From contig JBDRKQ010000260.1 of NCBI GenBank assembly GCA_043813895.1, forward strand, positions 1-42,376: a stretch of 42,376 bases of DNA, written 5' to 3'. The DNA is from CAZTAR01 sp043813895 (GTDB taxonomy: Bacteria; Planctomycetota; Phycisphaerae; UBA1845; UTPLA1). How positions within the stretch are numbered: position 1 is the stretch's first letter; every line of letters begins with the position of its first letter. Of this stretch, positions 1 through 6,874 are shown in pieces. The notes beneath the pieces were generated by a model, which had not been told where the DNA came from, made no database searches, and was given only the letters and a program-made list of their open reading frames with translations. The position numbers and the translations under genes are program-made.

Positions 1-402
1 CTGGTCAAAGTCTTCCTGTTCTCGAATGTAACGGCGGATGTCCTCCTCGTTGAGACCCACCGTACTGACACAGTATCCGCGGGCCCAGAAATGCAGGCCC
101 GTGAAATTCCGCTGATGACCGAGCAACTCGCGATGGATGCGGATCGCACTCTTGCCCTTGAGAAACCCAATCACCATCGCAATACTGTACCGTGGCGGCA
201 CGCTCAAACACATGTGAATGTGGTCGACCACCGCCTTGCCTTCGACCAACTCCACCCCCTTCTGTCGACACAAGTCGTGGAGGATCGGGCCGATCCGACC
301 CCGGGCCTTGCCGTAGAAGACTTTGTGGCGATACTTCGGGATGAAGACCACATGGTACTTACACTCCCACCTCACGTGGGACATGCTTTGCCAGTTTCTC
401 AT
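1..402 (-). CDS. tnpA: IS200-family transposase TnpA (C-terminus cut off)
   Basis: HUH-type Y1 transposase that cuts and rejoins single-stranded DNA at hairpin ends. The minus strand reads 134 codons without a stop from an ATG at 402-400, with an AAGGAG ribosome site six bases upstream. It opens with a RWECKYHVVFIPKYR-like segment typical of IS200 TnpA. The HUH pair is His61 and His63 in DHIHM, and the conserved FWARGY segment follows. The C-terminal helix carries the probable nucleophile Tyr125 and metal ligand Gln129 in YIREQ. Family length is about 150 residues, so roughly 15-20 are missing beyond base 1. All catalytic residues are present and no internal stop occurs, so the gene is probably intact. 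Confidence 0.93.
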   Translation of the reverse strand, partial: MRNWQSMSHVRWECKYHVVFIPKYRHKVFYGKARGRIGPILHDLCRQKGVELVEGKAVVDHIHMCLSVPPRYSIAMVIGFLKGKSAIRIHRELLGHQRNFTGLHFWARGYCVSTVGLNEEDIRRYIREQEDFDQ

Positions 403-493
403 TTGGCTCTCCTTCGCCCCTCGGGGCCTTCCCAGGGAGGAGAGCCTACATCAACGTCAGAAAACGCAGGACCGGCAGAGCCTTTTCGAGTCT

Positions 494-510
494 CACCGCC
501 AGAGGCGGTG
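494..510. repeat. Hairpin at the end of the IS200-like element
   Basis: CACCGCC and GGCGGTG form a 7-bp perfect stem around an AGA loop, about 90 bases upstream of the tnpA start. IS200/IS605 transposases recognise such subterminal hairpins. The position suits the tnpA-proximal end, but a second copy or the far end would be needed for proof. Confidence 0.55.
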
Positions 511-526
511 GATTACCAGCGGATTC

Positions 527-907
527 ATGAGCTTGGTCTTGGCGCTGTCCGCCCTGTCAGCCTTCACGTGCGGGGCGATGGCGACGGTCGTGTTTCCACA
601 CTGGCGCCGCGCGGCATGTGTTGCCCTCGTCCTGAGCTTCCCCATTGTGGCCAGCGGGATCGTCGCAGTTGGCTGGTGGCAAGAAGCCCCACACCTCTTC
701 GCCTGGGGTTTGCCGTACATCATGGCCCACTTGGGGGCGCAAGTGCCAGGCGGACTCGTGGGCATCTTCACCGGGCGGCCACTCGCCCGACTCACCGTCC
801 GCGCCGTTCTCCCGCCAACCCTGCGGCCAAGACTGGCATACCTCTGGCTCGCCGATGGCAAACCGTTTCCGAGGGCAATCCCAGGAATTCCCGATCGTAA
901 TCCCTGA
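527..907 (+). CDS. Small membrane protein, possibly 5'-truncated by the IS200 element
   Basis: I do not recognise this family. The frame encodes about 126 residues: an N-terminal hydrophobic segment (about 1-22), a second (about 28-48), a third glycine-rich one (about 57-75), then a basic tail with RPRLAYLWLADGKPFP. It looks like a genuine membrane protein rather than chance translation. The reading frame stays open upstream but enters the IS200 element antisense to tnpA. Either translation starts at ATG 527, which has no clear ribosome site, or the original 5' end was displaced by the insertion. A near-copy of its 3' coding end lies at 2110-2209, which supports this frame having been a gene. 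Confidence 0.45.
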   Translation: MSLVLALSALSAFTCGAMATVVFPHWRRAACVALVLSFPIVASGIVAVGWWQEAPHLFAWGLPYIMAHLGAQVPGGLVGIFTGRPLARLTVRAVLPPTLRPRLAYLWLADGKPFPRAIPGIPDRNP

Positions 908-1107
908 AACGGTCAGGATGTACGCGTCTTGTGGCCCGGCCTCTTCCTGCCAACCTGCCCCTTTTCAAGTGAATTGCCGCCCCTGATTGCGCCTTCATCA
1001 CCGCCACCTGTCGCTTCCAATCGTCTGTTTCGCTACACTGGAGGGCGTCAGCTCCTAATCGCAGGCACTTGAAGGGAAAACACGCTCGAACAGAGGAGGA
1101 CACGAGA

Positions 1108-2094
1108 ATGCGCAAGTCCATGGCCATCGCGGCAGTGGCGGCACTGGTGTTGGCCTGTGTCAGTGGTGTGCAGGGGGACGAATTTGGCACGGGTGAAAAC
1201 GGATTCATGATCGACTTCGTATCGATCTCGGGCGATCTGGGCGGCCTTGGTAGCTGGCCAGCAGGAGATGATTACACATTCACGGGCGTCAATCGTGACG
1301 ACTACCGCATGGGCACCTTTGAGATCACGAATGACCAGTGGACCAAGTTCAAGAACAGCCTGGGAGCCCCTGTCACCGGCTACCCATCCTATGCATATGA
1401 CGAGGCCTCCTATTGGACGGGCACGAACGTGCCGACCAACGAGATGAGCTGGTACGAAGCAGCCCAATTCGTGAACTGGCTGAACACGAGCACGGGCCAT
1501 CAGCCGGCGTACAAGTTCACCGGTACACAGGGTACGGCCGACTACACCTTGGATACCTGGAGCCCCGCCGAGGCCGCGGGCGGCACGAACCTCTACCGCC
1601 ACAAGTATGCATTTTACTACCTGCCGACGGAGGAGGAATGGGTCAAGGCGGCTTACTGGAACGGGACGAGTCTCCAGGCCCACGCGACCAAGCCGGGAGA
1701 TACGCTGCACCAGGGCGACGGCGTGAGCGGGACTGGTTGGAACTACTACGACAACGGATACGCCACCGACCCATACGGGCCCTGGGATGTCGGCAGCGGA
1801 AGCGAGGAGCTCAACGGCACGTTCGACATGATGGGCAACGTCTGGGAGTGGATGGAAAGCCCGTACAGCGATCCGGGCTACGGCACCGGGTCCCATCGGG
1901 GGCGGCGGGGCGGGGCGTACTCCGACCCCGACTTTGTCGTCACCGGCCTCGCGTCCTCCTCCCGGGCCGTTTACAACCCGTACTACGAGTACTACAGGCT
2001 CGGGTTCCGCGTCGCCTCCGAAGTCCCTGAACCATCGAGTCTCGCGTTGCTTTCGCTGAGCGGGTTAGCGTTGATGCTCAGGCGCAGGCGATAA
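1108..2094 (+). CDS. SUMF1/FGE-fold protein with PEP-CTERM sorting signal
   Basis: A 328-residue exported protein. The ATG at 1108 follows a GAGGAGG ribosome site, while the ATG at 1069 has none. Residues 1-23 are a signal peptide. Residues about 40-300 form a formylglycine-generating-enzyme (SUMF1) fold, with YRMGTFEITNDQW near the start, LPTEEEWVKAAYW, DMMGNVWEWMES, RRGGAYSD and LGFRVAS. The C-terminus is a PEP-CTERM tag: VPEPSSLALL, a hydrophobic stretch, then RRRR. PEP-CTERM proteins are delivered to the surface by an exosortase. True FGEs need active-site cysteines shortly before the final GFR motif; here that segment has none, so sulfatase-activating chemistry is unlikely and a binding or structural role is inferred. 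Confidence 0.88.
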   Translation: MRKSMAIAAVAALVLACVSGVQGDEFGTGENGFMIDFVSISGDLGGLGSWPAGDDYTFTGVNRDDYRMGTFEITNDQWTKFKNSLGAPVTGYPSYAYDEASYWTGTNVPTNEMSWYEAAQFVNWLNTSTGHQPAYKFTGTQGTADYTLDTWSPAEAAGGTNLYRHKYAFYYLPTEEEWVKAAYWNGTSLQAHATKPGDTLHQGDGVSGTGWNYYDNGYATDPYGPWDVGSGSEELNGTFDMMGNVWEWMESPYSDPGYGTGSHRGRRGGAYSDPDFVVTGLASSSRAVYNPYYEYYRLGFRVASEVPEPSSLALLSLSGLALMLRRRR

Positions 2095-2109
2095 CGAAGC
2101 TGCGCAAGT

Positions 2110-2209
2110 GTCGTTTACGCCCTTTCGCGCCAGCCTACGGCCAAGCCTGGCATACCTCTGGCTCGCCGATGGCAAACCGTTCCCGCAGGCCGCGAAGCCG
2201 CGCGGGTAG
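2110..2209 (+). pseudogene. Duplicated 3' fragment of the 527-907 membrane-protein gene
   Basis: Bases 2147-2181 are identical over 35 nt to 833-867, and similarity fades out on both sides. Read in the same frame, this stretch gives LRPSLAYLWLADGKPFPQA followed by a TAG at 2207-2209, paralleling the end of the upstream gene. It has no start codon or ribosome site and directly follows the SUMF1-fold gene, so it is best read as a duplication remnant. Confidence 0.5.
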
Positions 2210-2229
2210 CCGTCGGCGGAAGCCGACGG
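2210..2229. terminator. Hairpin between convergent genes
   Basis: CCGTCGGC and GCCGACGG form an 8-bp perfect stem closed by a GGAA tetraloop. It lies between the convergent SUMF1-fold gene and kdsB, 34 bases beyond the kdsB stop. There is no T-tract, so it may slow or protect transcripts from either side rather than act as a classical intrinsic terminator. Confidence 0.45.
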
Positions 2230-2263
2230 TTCGGACTACGAGCATTCCAATTCTGCACTACGC

Positions 2264-3004
2264 CTACGTTCCACTGGTACGCCGCACAAACGCCGCATAG
2301 TCTTCCGGCGTGTCGATGCCGATCGGCGATCGATCGACGACGGTGACGGCCATGGGGCAGCCGTGTTCCAGGATGCGGAGTTGTTCGAGCTTCTCACGCA
2401 TTTCCAGCGGCGTCGGCGCGAGTGAGGCCAGCTCCAGGAGGAACATTCGGCGGTACGCGTAGATGCCCAGGTGCAGGAGCCAGTTGCCCGGCTTTTCGGG
2501 CCTGCCCGCCTGTGCCCGTGGATAGGGAATCAGCGAGCGAGAGAAGTAGATCGCCCTGCCGCGGGCGTCGAGGACGACCTTGACGGCATTGGGATCGGCG
2601 GGATTCGTCCCGACGGCGAAGGGAGCTGCGAGCGTGCCGACGGACACATTCGGATTCTCCGCAAGGAGGGCCACGAGTTGATCGATACTGGCGGGCTCAA
2701 GCTCAGGCTCGTCGCCCTGGACGTTCACGATGATGTCGGCATCCAGACCGCCTGCGACCTCGGCGACGCGGTCGGTGCCGCTGGGATGGTCCGCACGGGT
2801 CATCACGGCACGACCGCCGAAAGACTGAACCGCCGCGATGATCCGGGCATCATCCGTGGCGACGATGACCTGCGATATGGACGTCGCCGCGGAGGCCTGT
2901 TCGCAAACGTGCTGGATGAGGTACTTGCCGGTCTCGCTGGCAAGGGGCTTGCCCGGGAACCGGGTGGACGCGTAACGAGCCGGGATGACAGCGACGGCCT
3001 TCAC
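2264..3004 (-). CDS. kdsB: 3-deoxy-manno-octulosonate cytidylyltransferase
   Basis: Activates KDO by forming CMP-KDO from CTP, a cytoplasmic step in lipopolysaccharide core synthesis. The protein has 246 residues, normal for KdsB. It begins VKAVAVIPARYASTRFPGKPL, the nucleotide-binding loop, followed by VIVATDD, RADHPSGTDRVAEV and VNVQGDEPEL, all standard family motifs, and ends with PIGIDTPEDY. The start is a GTG at 3004 preceded by GGAGG about 13 bases away; the frame runs further upstream but those residues match no KdsB. It is divergent from metF. Its presence implies a Gram-negative type LPS. Confidence 0.96.
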   Translation of the reverse strand: MKAVAVIPARYASTRFPGKPLASETGKYLIQHVCEQASAATSISQVIVATDDARIIAAVQSFGGRAVMTRADHPSGTDRVAEVAGGLDADIIVNVQGDEPELEPASIDQLVALLAENPNVSVGTLAAPFAVGTNPADPNAVKVVLDARGRAIYFSRSLIPYPRAQAGRPEKPGNWLLHLGIYAYRRMFLLELASLAPTPLEMREKLEQLRILEHGCPMAVTVVDRSPIGIDTPEDYAAFVRRTSGT

Positions 3005-3147
3005 GGCGGTTAAGCTACCTCCGTGGCATCCGGTTGTCAAAAACAGGAGAGCAGTCTGAGTTTTCCTGTAGCGGTCGACGATCAGAGCCGCGACTGTGAG
3101 GGAGCGGTCAACGCGCGATCGCGACGGCCCGTCCGAGTATTGATGGG

Positions 3148-3243
3148 ACCGCTTGCTGGCGCGCGCGGCTCTGAGTTTCCCCGTCGACCTCGTGGGGTCG
3201 ACGCTACGGGTAGACCCGCTCGCTTGCGCTCGGGGCTCGGATT
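3148..3243. repeat. Two-block dispersed repeat (copy 1)
   Basis: Block 1 (3148-3174, 27 nt) matches 25080-25106 with one difference. Block 2 (3214-3243, 30 nt) matches 25146-25175 with one difference. The DNA between the blocks differs: here it contains an inverted repeat of GTCGACC type, in the other copy an unrelated GC-rich stretch. Spacing between blocks is almost the same (39 nt in both), suggesting one element whose centre varies. Confidence 0.75.
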
Positions 3244-3341
3244 GCCGTCCGCCGCGGGGGTCGGACGCTACTACTGCCAAGCGAGACGGCGTTCGCTATA
3301 CTCTCGCTTCGACGCGACTTGAGGTGCGTCCTGCAACCTAT

Positions 3342-3408
3342 GTGGCACGGGCGTCTCGCCTGTGTGTACACCGCCAGGACGGCGGCGCTGGGCGACGCGA
3401 TGCCCGTG
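3342..3408. repeat. GTGGCAC-type hairpin repeat (degenerate copy)
   Basis: Starts with GTGGCAC and contains CGGGCGTCTCGCCTGTG, close to the copies at 17417 and 26580. CACGGGC (3346-3352) pairs with GCCCGTG (3402-3408), so the element can fold back as a whole. It ends 13 bases before the metF start, so it lies in the metF leader. Confidence 0.6.
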
Positions 3409-3421
3409 ACGAGAAGATAAC

Positions 3422-4330
3422 ATGAGGATCGGTGAACTCTTATCGATGGGGCGGCCGGCGTTTTCGTTCGAGTTCTTTCCGCCGAAGACCGAAGCGGGCC
3501 TGCAAGTGCTTCGGGATTCGATTCTCTCCCTTCGCGACCTTCAGCCGACCTTCATCTCCGTGACCTACGGCGCGGGCGGCAGCGCGCGAGACCGAACGAT
3601 GGAGCTTCTCGCGGAGGCCCAGCGAAAGTACGAGTTCGAGGCACTGGCCCATCTGACATGCGTGGGCGCGACCAGCCACGAGATCGAGGGGCTCCTCCAA
3701 CGGCTGCAAGTTGCGGGCATTGAGAACATCCTTGCGCTGCGCGGCGACCCGCCGCAGGGGCAGGAACGGTTCCACGCGGTTCACGGCGGTTTCGCGCACG
3801 CCGACGGGTTGGTCGCCTTCATCAAGCGGTGCTACCGCTTCTGCGTCGGCGGCGCGTGCTACCCGGAGGGACACCTGGAGTGCGTCGGCATGCACGGCAA
3901 TCGGGATCTCGACCGGGACATGGCCAACCTCAAACGAAAGGTGGACGCGGGGTGCCAGTTCCTGATCACGCAGTTGTTCTTCGACAACCAGGCGTACTTC
4001 GACTTCGTGGGCCGGGCGAGAAAGGCCGGGATTGGCGTTCCGATCATCCCGGGAATTATGCCCATCACGAACTTCGAGCAGGTGCAGCGGTTCACTCAGA
4101 TGTGCGGGGCGACGATCCCCAAGACGTTGCTCGACGAACTCGATCGGCTCAAGCTTCGGCCGGACGCGGTGTTGTCGCTGGGCGTGGCCCATGCGGCGGC
4201 CCAATGCCTGGAGCTGTTGCAGCGGAACGTGCCGGGCATCCACTTCTACACGTTGAACAAGTCCGCCGCCACACGGACGATCCTCACGGCGTTGCGGACG
4301 ATTTGGCCACCCGCGCAGCATCCGGCCTAG
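3422..4330 (+). CDS. metF: Methylenetetrahydrofolate reductase
   Basis: Reduces 5,10-methylene-THF to 5-methyl-THF with FAD, supplying the methyl group for methionine synthesis. The 302-residue protein has the expected length and motifs: FSFEFFPPKTEAG with the catalytic Glu near the N-terminus, SVTYGAGGS, HLTCVG, LALRGDPP, GGACYPEGH, KVDAGCQFLITQLFFDN and PIIPGIMPI. Translation starts at ATG 3422 with only a weak purine-rich GAGAAG upstream. It stands alone between kdsB (divergent) and an acyltransferase operon. With folD at 38.6 kb it marks the one-carbon pathway in this window. Confidence 0.97.
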   Translation: MRIGELLSMGRPAFSFEFFPPKTEAGLQVLRDSILSLRDLQPTFISVTYGAGGSARDRTMELLAEAQRKYEFEALAHLTCVGATSHEIEGLLQRLQVAGIENILALRGDPPQGQERFHAVHGGFAHADGLVAFIKRCYRFCVGGACYPEGHLECVGMHGNRDLDRDMANLKRKVDAGCQFLITQLFFDNQAYFDFVGRARKAGIGVPIIPGIMPITNFEQVQRFTQMCGATIPKTLLDELDRLKLRPDAVLSLGVAHAAAQCLELLQRNVPGIHFYTLNKSAATRTILTALRTIWPPAQHPA

Positions 4331-4340
4331 TAGTTGTTGG

Positions 4341-4484
4341 GTGGCATGGGCCAACTTGCCTGGCCTTTGAGCCATGCAAAAAGGGCTGGCCGTGAGGCGA
4401 AGCCGAACCGGTTGGCTTGTGTCGAACCTGGGTGAAGAAACACGGGTAAGCGCCGCCAAAGGCGGCTGAGCTTACCCATGCCAC
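4341..4484. repeat. Long-armed hairpin element with nested hairpins
   Basis: The outer arms GTGGCATGGG (4341-4350) and CCCATGCCAC (4475-4484) are perfectly complementary. The left part has the CTTG-loop motif GGGCCAACTTGCCTGGCC. The right part is a strong nested hairpin: GGGTAAGC plus GCCGCC, an AAA loop, then GGCGGC, TGA and GCTTACCC (4444-4477). It fills most of the gap between metF and the acyltransferase gene and may end the metF transcript. Confidence 0.7.
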
Positions 4485-4593
4485 ACCGCGGAACACGTAC
4501 TCGGCCGGGGGCTCTTGGGCCGGTCGAGGGTCGGCGGCGAGGGATGGGGGATGAGTCGATAGGGGGAGCGGGACGGAGGTCGAGGAGTCGCGC

Positions 4594-5580
4594 GTGCTGT
4601 TGCGAAATGCCAGGCGGTGGTGGACGGCGAAGGGTTCGCATGCGGCGTTGCGCATCGCGCCGGCGCTTCCGGCGTCCGCCATTAGCATGGTCGAGTGGTT
4701 TGTCGGTCGCTTGGGGCCGCGCCTTCCCGTTCTAGCGAAGGTCGTGGCGGACAATATGCGATCGGCGGACCTTTACAGCCCGGACGTGCTGCGGGCGTAC
4801 TTCAATCAGGTGGCGCTGCACCTGTCAAACGCGGTGCGTGTGTTCCGCATCGGCCGGATTGAAGGCGAGGTCGGACGGTTGGCGCGTTCGCAGGTCGACG
4901 TGGACGATTCGATTTCGCATGTCCACCACGCTTTGTCGTCCGGTCGCGGCGCGGTGATTGTACCGCCGCACGTCTGCAACTACCTCCTCACGCTCGTTCG
5001 GCTCAATCAAGAAGCGCCCGTGGACGTGTATCTTCGCTGGTCGAAGGACGGACGCCGGCAGGACTTGAAACGCGCGTGGTGCGAATCGGCCGGTCTGTCG
5101 GTGATCCTCGAGCCGGCGAGCGAGGCCGATCCCACCAGCCGTGCGGCGCGGTGCGTCGAAGCGTTGCAGCGCGGGGCGGCCCTGGTCATGACGCCCGACA
5201 TCGCCCAGAAGGCCGACAAGGGCGTGGCGGTTGACCTTCTGGGCCGACGGGCGTATCTCCCGACCGGCCCGGCATCCATCGCGATGCTCGCGGGGGCGCC
5301 GTTGGTGCCGGTGTTTGGACGGCTTGAACGCGATACGCACGTGATCACGGCACGGCCGCCCATCGAGGTGGAATCGCTGTCTCGCTCGCAGGGCGGTCGC
5401 AAGGCATCGATCCAGCGTGCGATGCAGGCATGGGTTCAGTCGTTCGAGGCGTTCCTCCGTAAGAATCCGCAAGCGTGGTTCCTCTGGGGCGACAGCCGGT
5501 GGACGCGCGTCTTTCGCGGCGATCCCGAGTATGCTGCCGCGTTGAGCCAGGCCGATGATGGAGGTGTGGACTCGCAATGA
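4594..5580 (+). CDS. LpxL/HtrB-like lysophospholipid acyltransferase family protein
   Basis: A 328-residue member of the LPLAT superfamily, related to lipid A late acyltransferases. The match rests on layout: RGAVIVPPHVCNYLL at about 119-132, then ALVMTPDIAQKADKGVAVDLLGR and TGPASIAMLAGAPLVPVF, which correspond to the Asp-containing and proline-rich blocks of LpxL. The usual catalytic HX4(D/E) is not intact: His126 is followed at the acid position by Leu131, so activity is uncertain. The start is GTG 4594, seven bases after GAGGAG. The 3' end overlaps or abuts the protease gene, so the two are probably co-transcribed. A role in envelope lipid acylation is inferred. Confidence 0.8.
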   Translation: MLLRNARRWWTAKGSHAALRIAPALPASAISMVEWFVGRLGPRLPVLAKVVADNMRSADLYSPDVLRAYFNQVALHLSNAVRVFRIGRIEGEVGRLARSQVDVDDSISHVHHALSSGRGAVIVPPHVCNYLLTLVRLNQEAPVDVYLRWSKDGRRQDLKRAWCESAGLSVILEPASEADPTSRAARCVEALQRGAALVMTPDIAQKADKGVAVDLLGRRAYLPTGPASIAMLAGAPLVPVFGRLERDTHVITARPPIEVESLSRSQGGRKASIQRAMQAWVQSFEAFLRKNPQAWFLWGDSRWTRVFRGDPEYAAALSQADDGGVDSQ

Positions 5581-5599
5581 GAGGGCTTGGGGAGACGGC

Positions 5600-6403
5600 G
5601 TGAAGGCAATCCTGCTGTTGGCGTGCGCTACGCCGGTCATGTGGCTGGCTCAGACGATCTTGCTGAAACTGCACGGGCTGCCGATTCGTTGGCGGATCGA
5701 TTCGGGGGATACGCCCCGGGCGGTTCGACTGACCGGCCGTGTGGTGACGCAGGCTTCGCTGGCGGCGGTCATTCTCGTTTATCCCTTGATTCGTGGAGAC
5801 GGGGTTCGGGCGTATTATGCTTCGTTATTGCCGGCCGATTCGGCGATACACTTCGCCCAAGGTGCGGCGGCTTCGGTGCTGTTTCTGTGTGTGCTGTACG
5901 GCGTGTGGCTGGCGACGGACTGCATCCGGATCGAGGTGCATCAGGCCCGACGACGGTGGGTGCGACGGCTCGTGTTGCTCTTGCCAACGGCGGTGCTCGG
6001 AGCGTTCGTCGAGGAACTGCTGTTTCGCGGGGTGGTGATGCGGGACCTCTTGGAGGATATGCCCCGCGCGCCGGCGCTGGCGGTCGGGATTGCGGTTGTC
6101 GTGTTCGCCGCCGCGCATTATGTTCGGCCGGTGAAGCGGCGGTGGACGTTTCCCGGGCATCTGATGCTAGGGCTGCTGCTATGCGTGGCGTTCTTTCGGA
6201 CGGGGAGCCTTTGGCTTGCGACGGGCTTCCACGCCGGCGGGATCCTGATGATCATGGGAACGCGGCCGTTCTTCAGGTATCGAGGTCCGGCGTGGATCAC
6301 GGGCGCCAGCACGTTTCCGTTTGCCGGGGCGGTCGGGATGGTGGGATTGGCGATTCTCACGGTCTTTGTCGCGAGCCGTTACGGCGCGGGGGGAGTGCAA
6401 TGA
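5600..6403 (+). CDS. CPBP family intramembrane glutamic protease
   Basis: Integral membrane protein of about 267 residues with several hydrophobic segments. It carries the three CPBP (CAAX protease/Abi) motifs: EELLFRG (Glu138, Glu139, Arg143), FAAAHYV (His173) and the FHAGG motif (His211), which together form the active site. I chose the GTG at 5600 because GGGGAG lies about five bases upstream; an ATG at 5555, overlapping the acyltransferase gene by 26 bases, is the alternative and would add 15 residues. Its TGA overlaps the next gene's ATG. Bacterial CPBP proteins process or protect membrane peptides; the substrate here is unknown. Confidence 0.85.
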   Translation: MKAILLLACATPVMWLAQTILLKLHGLPIRWRIDSGDTPRAVRLTGRVVTQASLAAVILVYPLIRGDGVRAYYASLLPADSAIHFAQGAAASVLFLCVLYGVWLATDCIRIEVHQARRRWVRRLVLLLPTAVLGAFVEELLFRGVVMRDLLEDMPRAPALAVGIAVVVFAAAHYVRPVKRRWTFPGHLMLGLLLCVAFFRTGSLWLATGFHAGGILMIMGTRPFFRYRGPAWITGASTFPFAGAVGMVGLAILTVFVASRYGAGGVQ

Positions 6404-6861
6404 GCATGGCGCCTGACGCCAATACCTCATCCGGCAGATGCGCCGTGCGCAAGCCCGCCAACAGTGACGAGGACCGCATCCTGTGTGAATTCATGCGGCG
6501 GTACGGCGCGTCGGAGGTCGTCGAGTTTGCCCCAAAGGACGACGACGATCTGGACGTCGAACTCTGCTCGGGGCGGTTCGATCGCGTGGTGTTCGCGAAT
6601 CTGGATGCCGTTCTCTCGGCGATCTGGAAAGGCCACGCCCGTGTGGATCGGTGGGTGGAAGCGGGGGTGCGGATCGAACTTGCGGATCTGGCGAATGGCG
6701 ATCCGGCCTCTTCGCAGCCTTTCGTGACGGCCATGTACGAGAGTCTGGCCCGTTGGCGCAAAGGGCAGCGACGTCGCCAGGTTATTGCGGCAATCGCTCT
6801 GAGCGTTCTGGCGTTGCTCGCAATCGCGGTGCTCTTTTTTCTGACGCCTGTTCCCGGTTGA
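6400..6861 (+). CDS. Hypothetical protein with C-terminal membrane anchor
   Basis: Not recognised. The 153-residue product begins at ATG 6400, sharing an ATGA overlap with the CPBP protease stop, so translation is probably coupled. The first 120 or so residues are soluble, with an acidic run (FAPKDDDDLDVEL) and a FDRVVFANLDAVLSAIWKG segment. A basic RWRKGQRRRQ stretch precedes a single transmembrane helix near the C-terminus (about 128-148). This layout suggests a cytoplasmic domain tail-anchored to the inner membrane. It is the last gene of the three-gene operon. Confidence 0.8.
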   Translation: MSMAPDANTSSGRCAVRKPANSDEDRILCEFMRRYGASEVVEFAPKDDDDLDVELCSGRFDRVVFANLDAVLSAIWKGHARVDRWVEAGVRIELADLANGDPASSQPFVTAMYESLARWRKGQRRRQVIAAIALSVLALLAIAVLFFLTPVPG

Positions 6862-6874
6862 TTCAAGCGTTCTC

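Larger units (their letters stand above)
1..515 (-). mobile_element. IS200-type insertion sequence, cut by the window edge
   Basis: The left edge carries most of a single-gene IS200/IS605-family element on the minus strand: a Y1 transposase (1-402), about 90 bases of leader, then a short perfect hairpin (494-510) of the kind found at the transposase-proximal end of IS200 elements. No tnpB is seen. The far end lies outside the window, so the element's length is unknown. The inner boundary near 511-525 is an estimate from the hairpin. These elements move as single strands and leave no target duplication, so the boundary cannot be confirmed here. Confidence 0.75.
3005..3421. other. Intergenic region between kdsB and metF with two repeat blocks
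   Basis: About 417 bases without a credible gene. It holds two blocks of a repeat shared with the 25.1-kb region (3148-3174 and 3214-3243) and a GTGGCAC-type hairpin element (3342-3408). A TATACT at 3297-3302 could be a -10 element for metF, but I see no convincing -35. Short open frames here come from the repeats. Confidence 0.7.

Noticed and set aside
3005..3421. SAM or cobalamin riboswitch upstream of metF
   Set aside because: No conserved riboswitch core could be found; the leader consists mostly of dispersed repeats.
3440..4459. Long antisense frame of 339 codons over metF
   Set aside because: Shadow of metF codon structure; no recognisable domain, while metF itself is certain.
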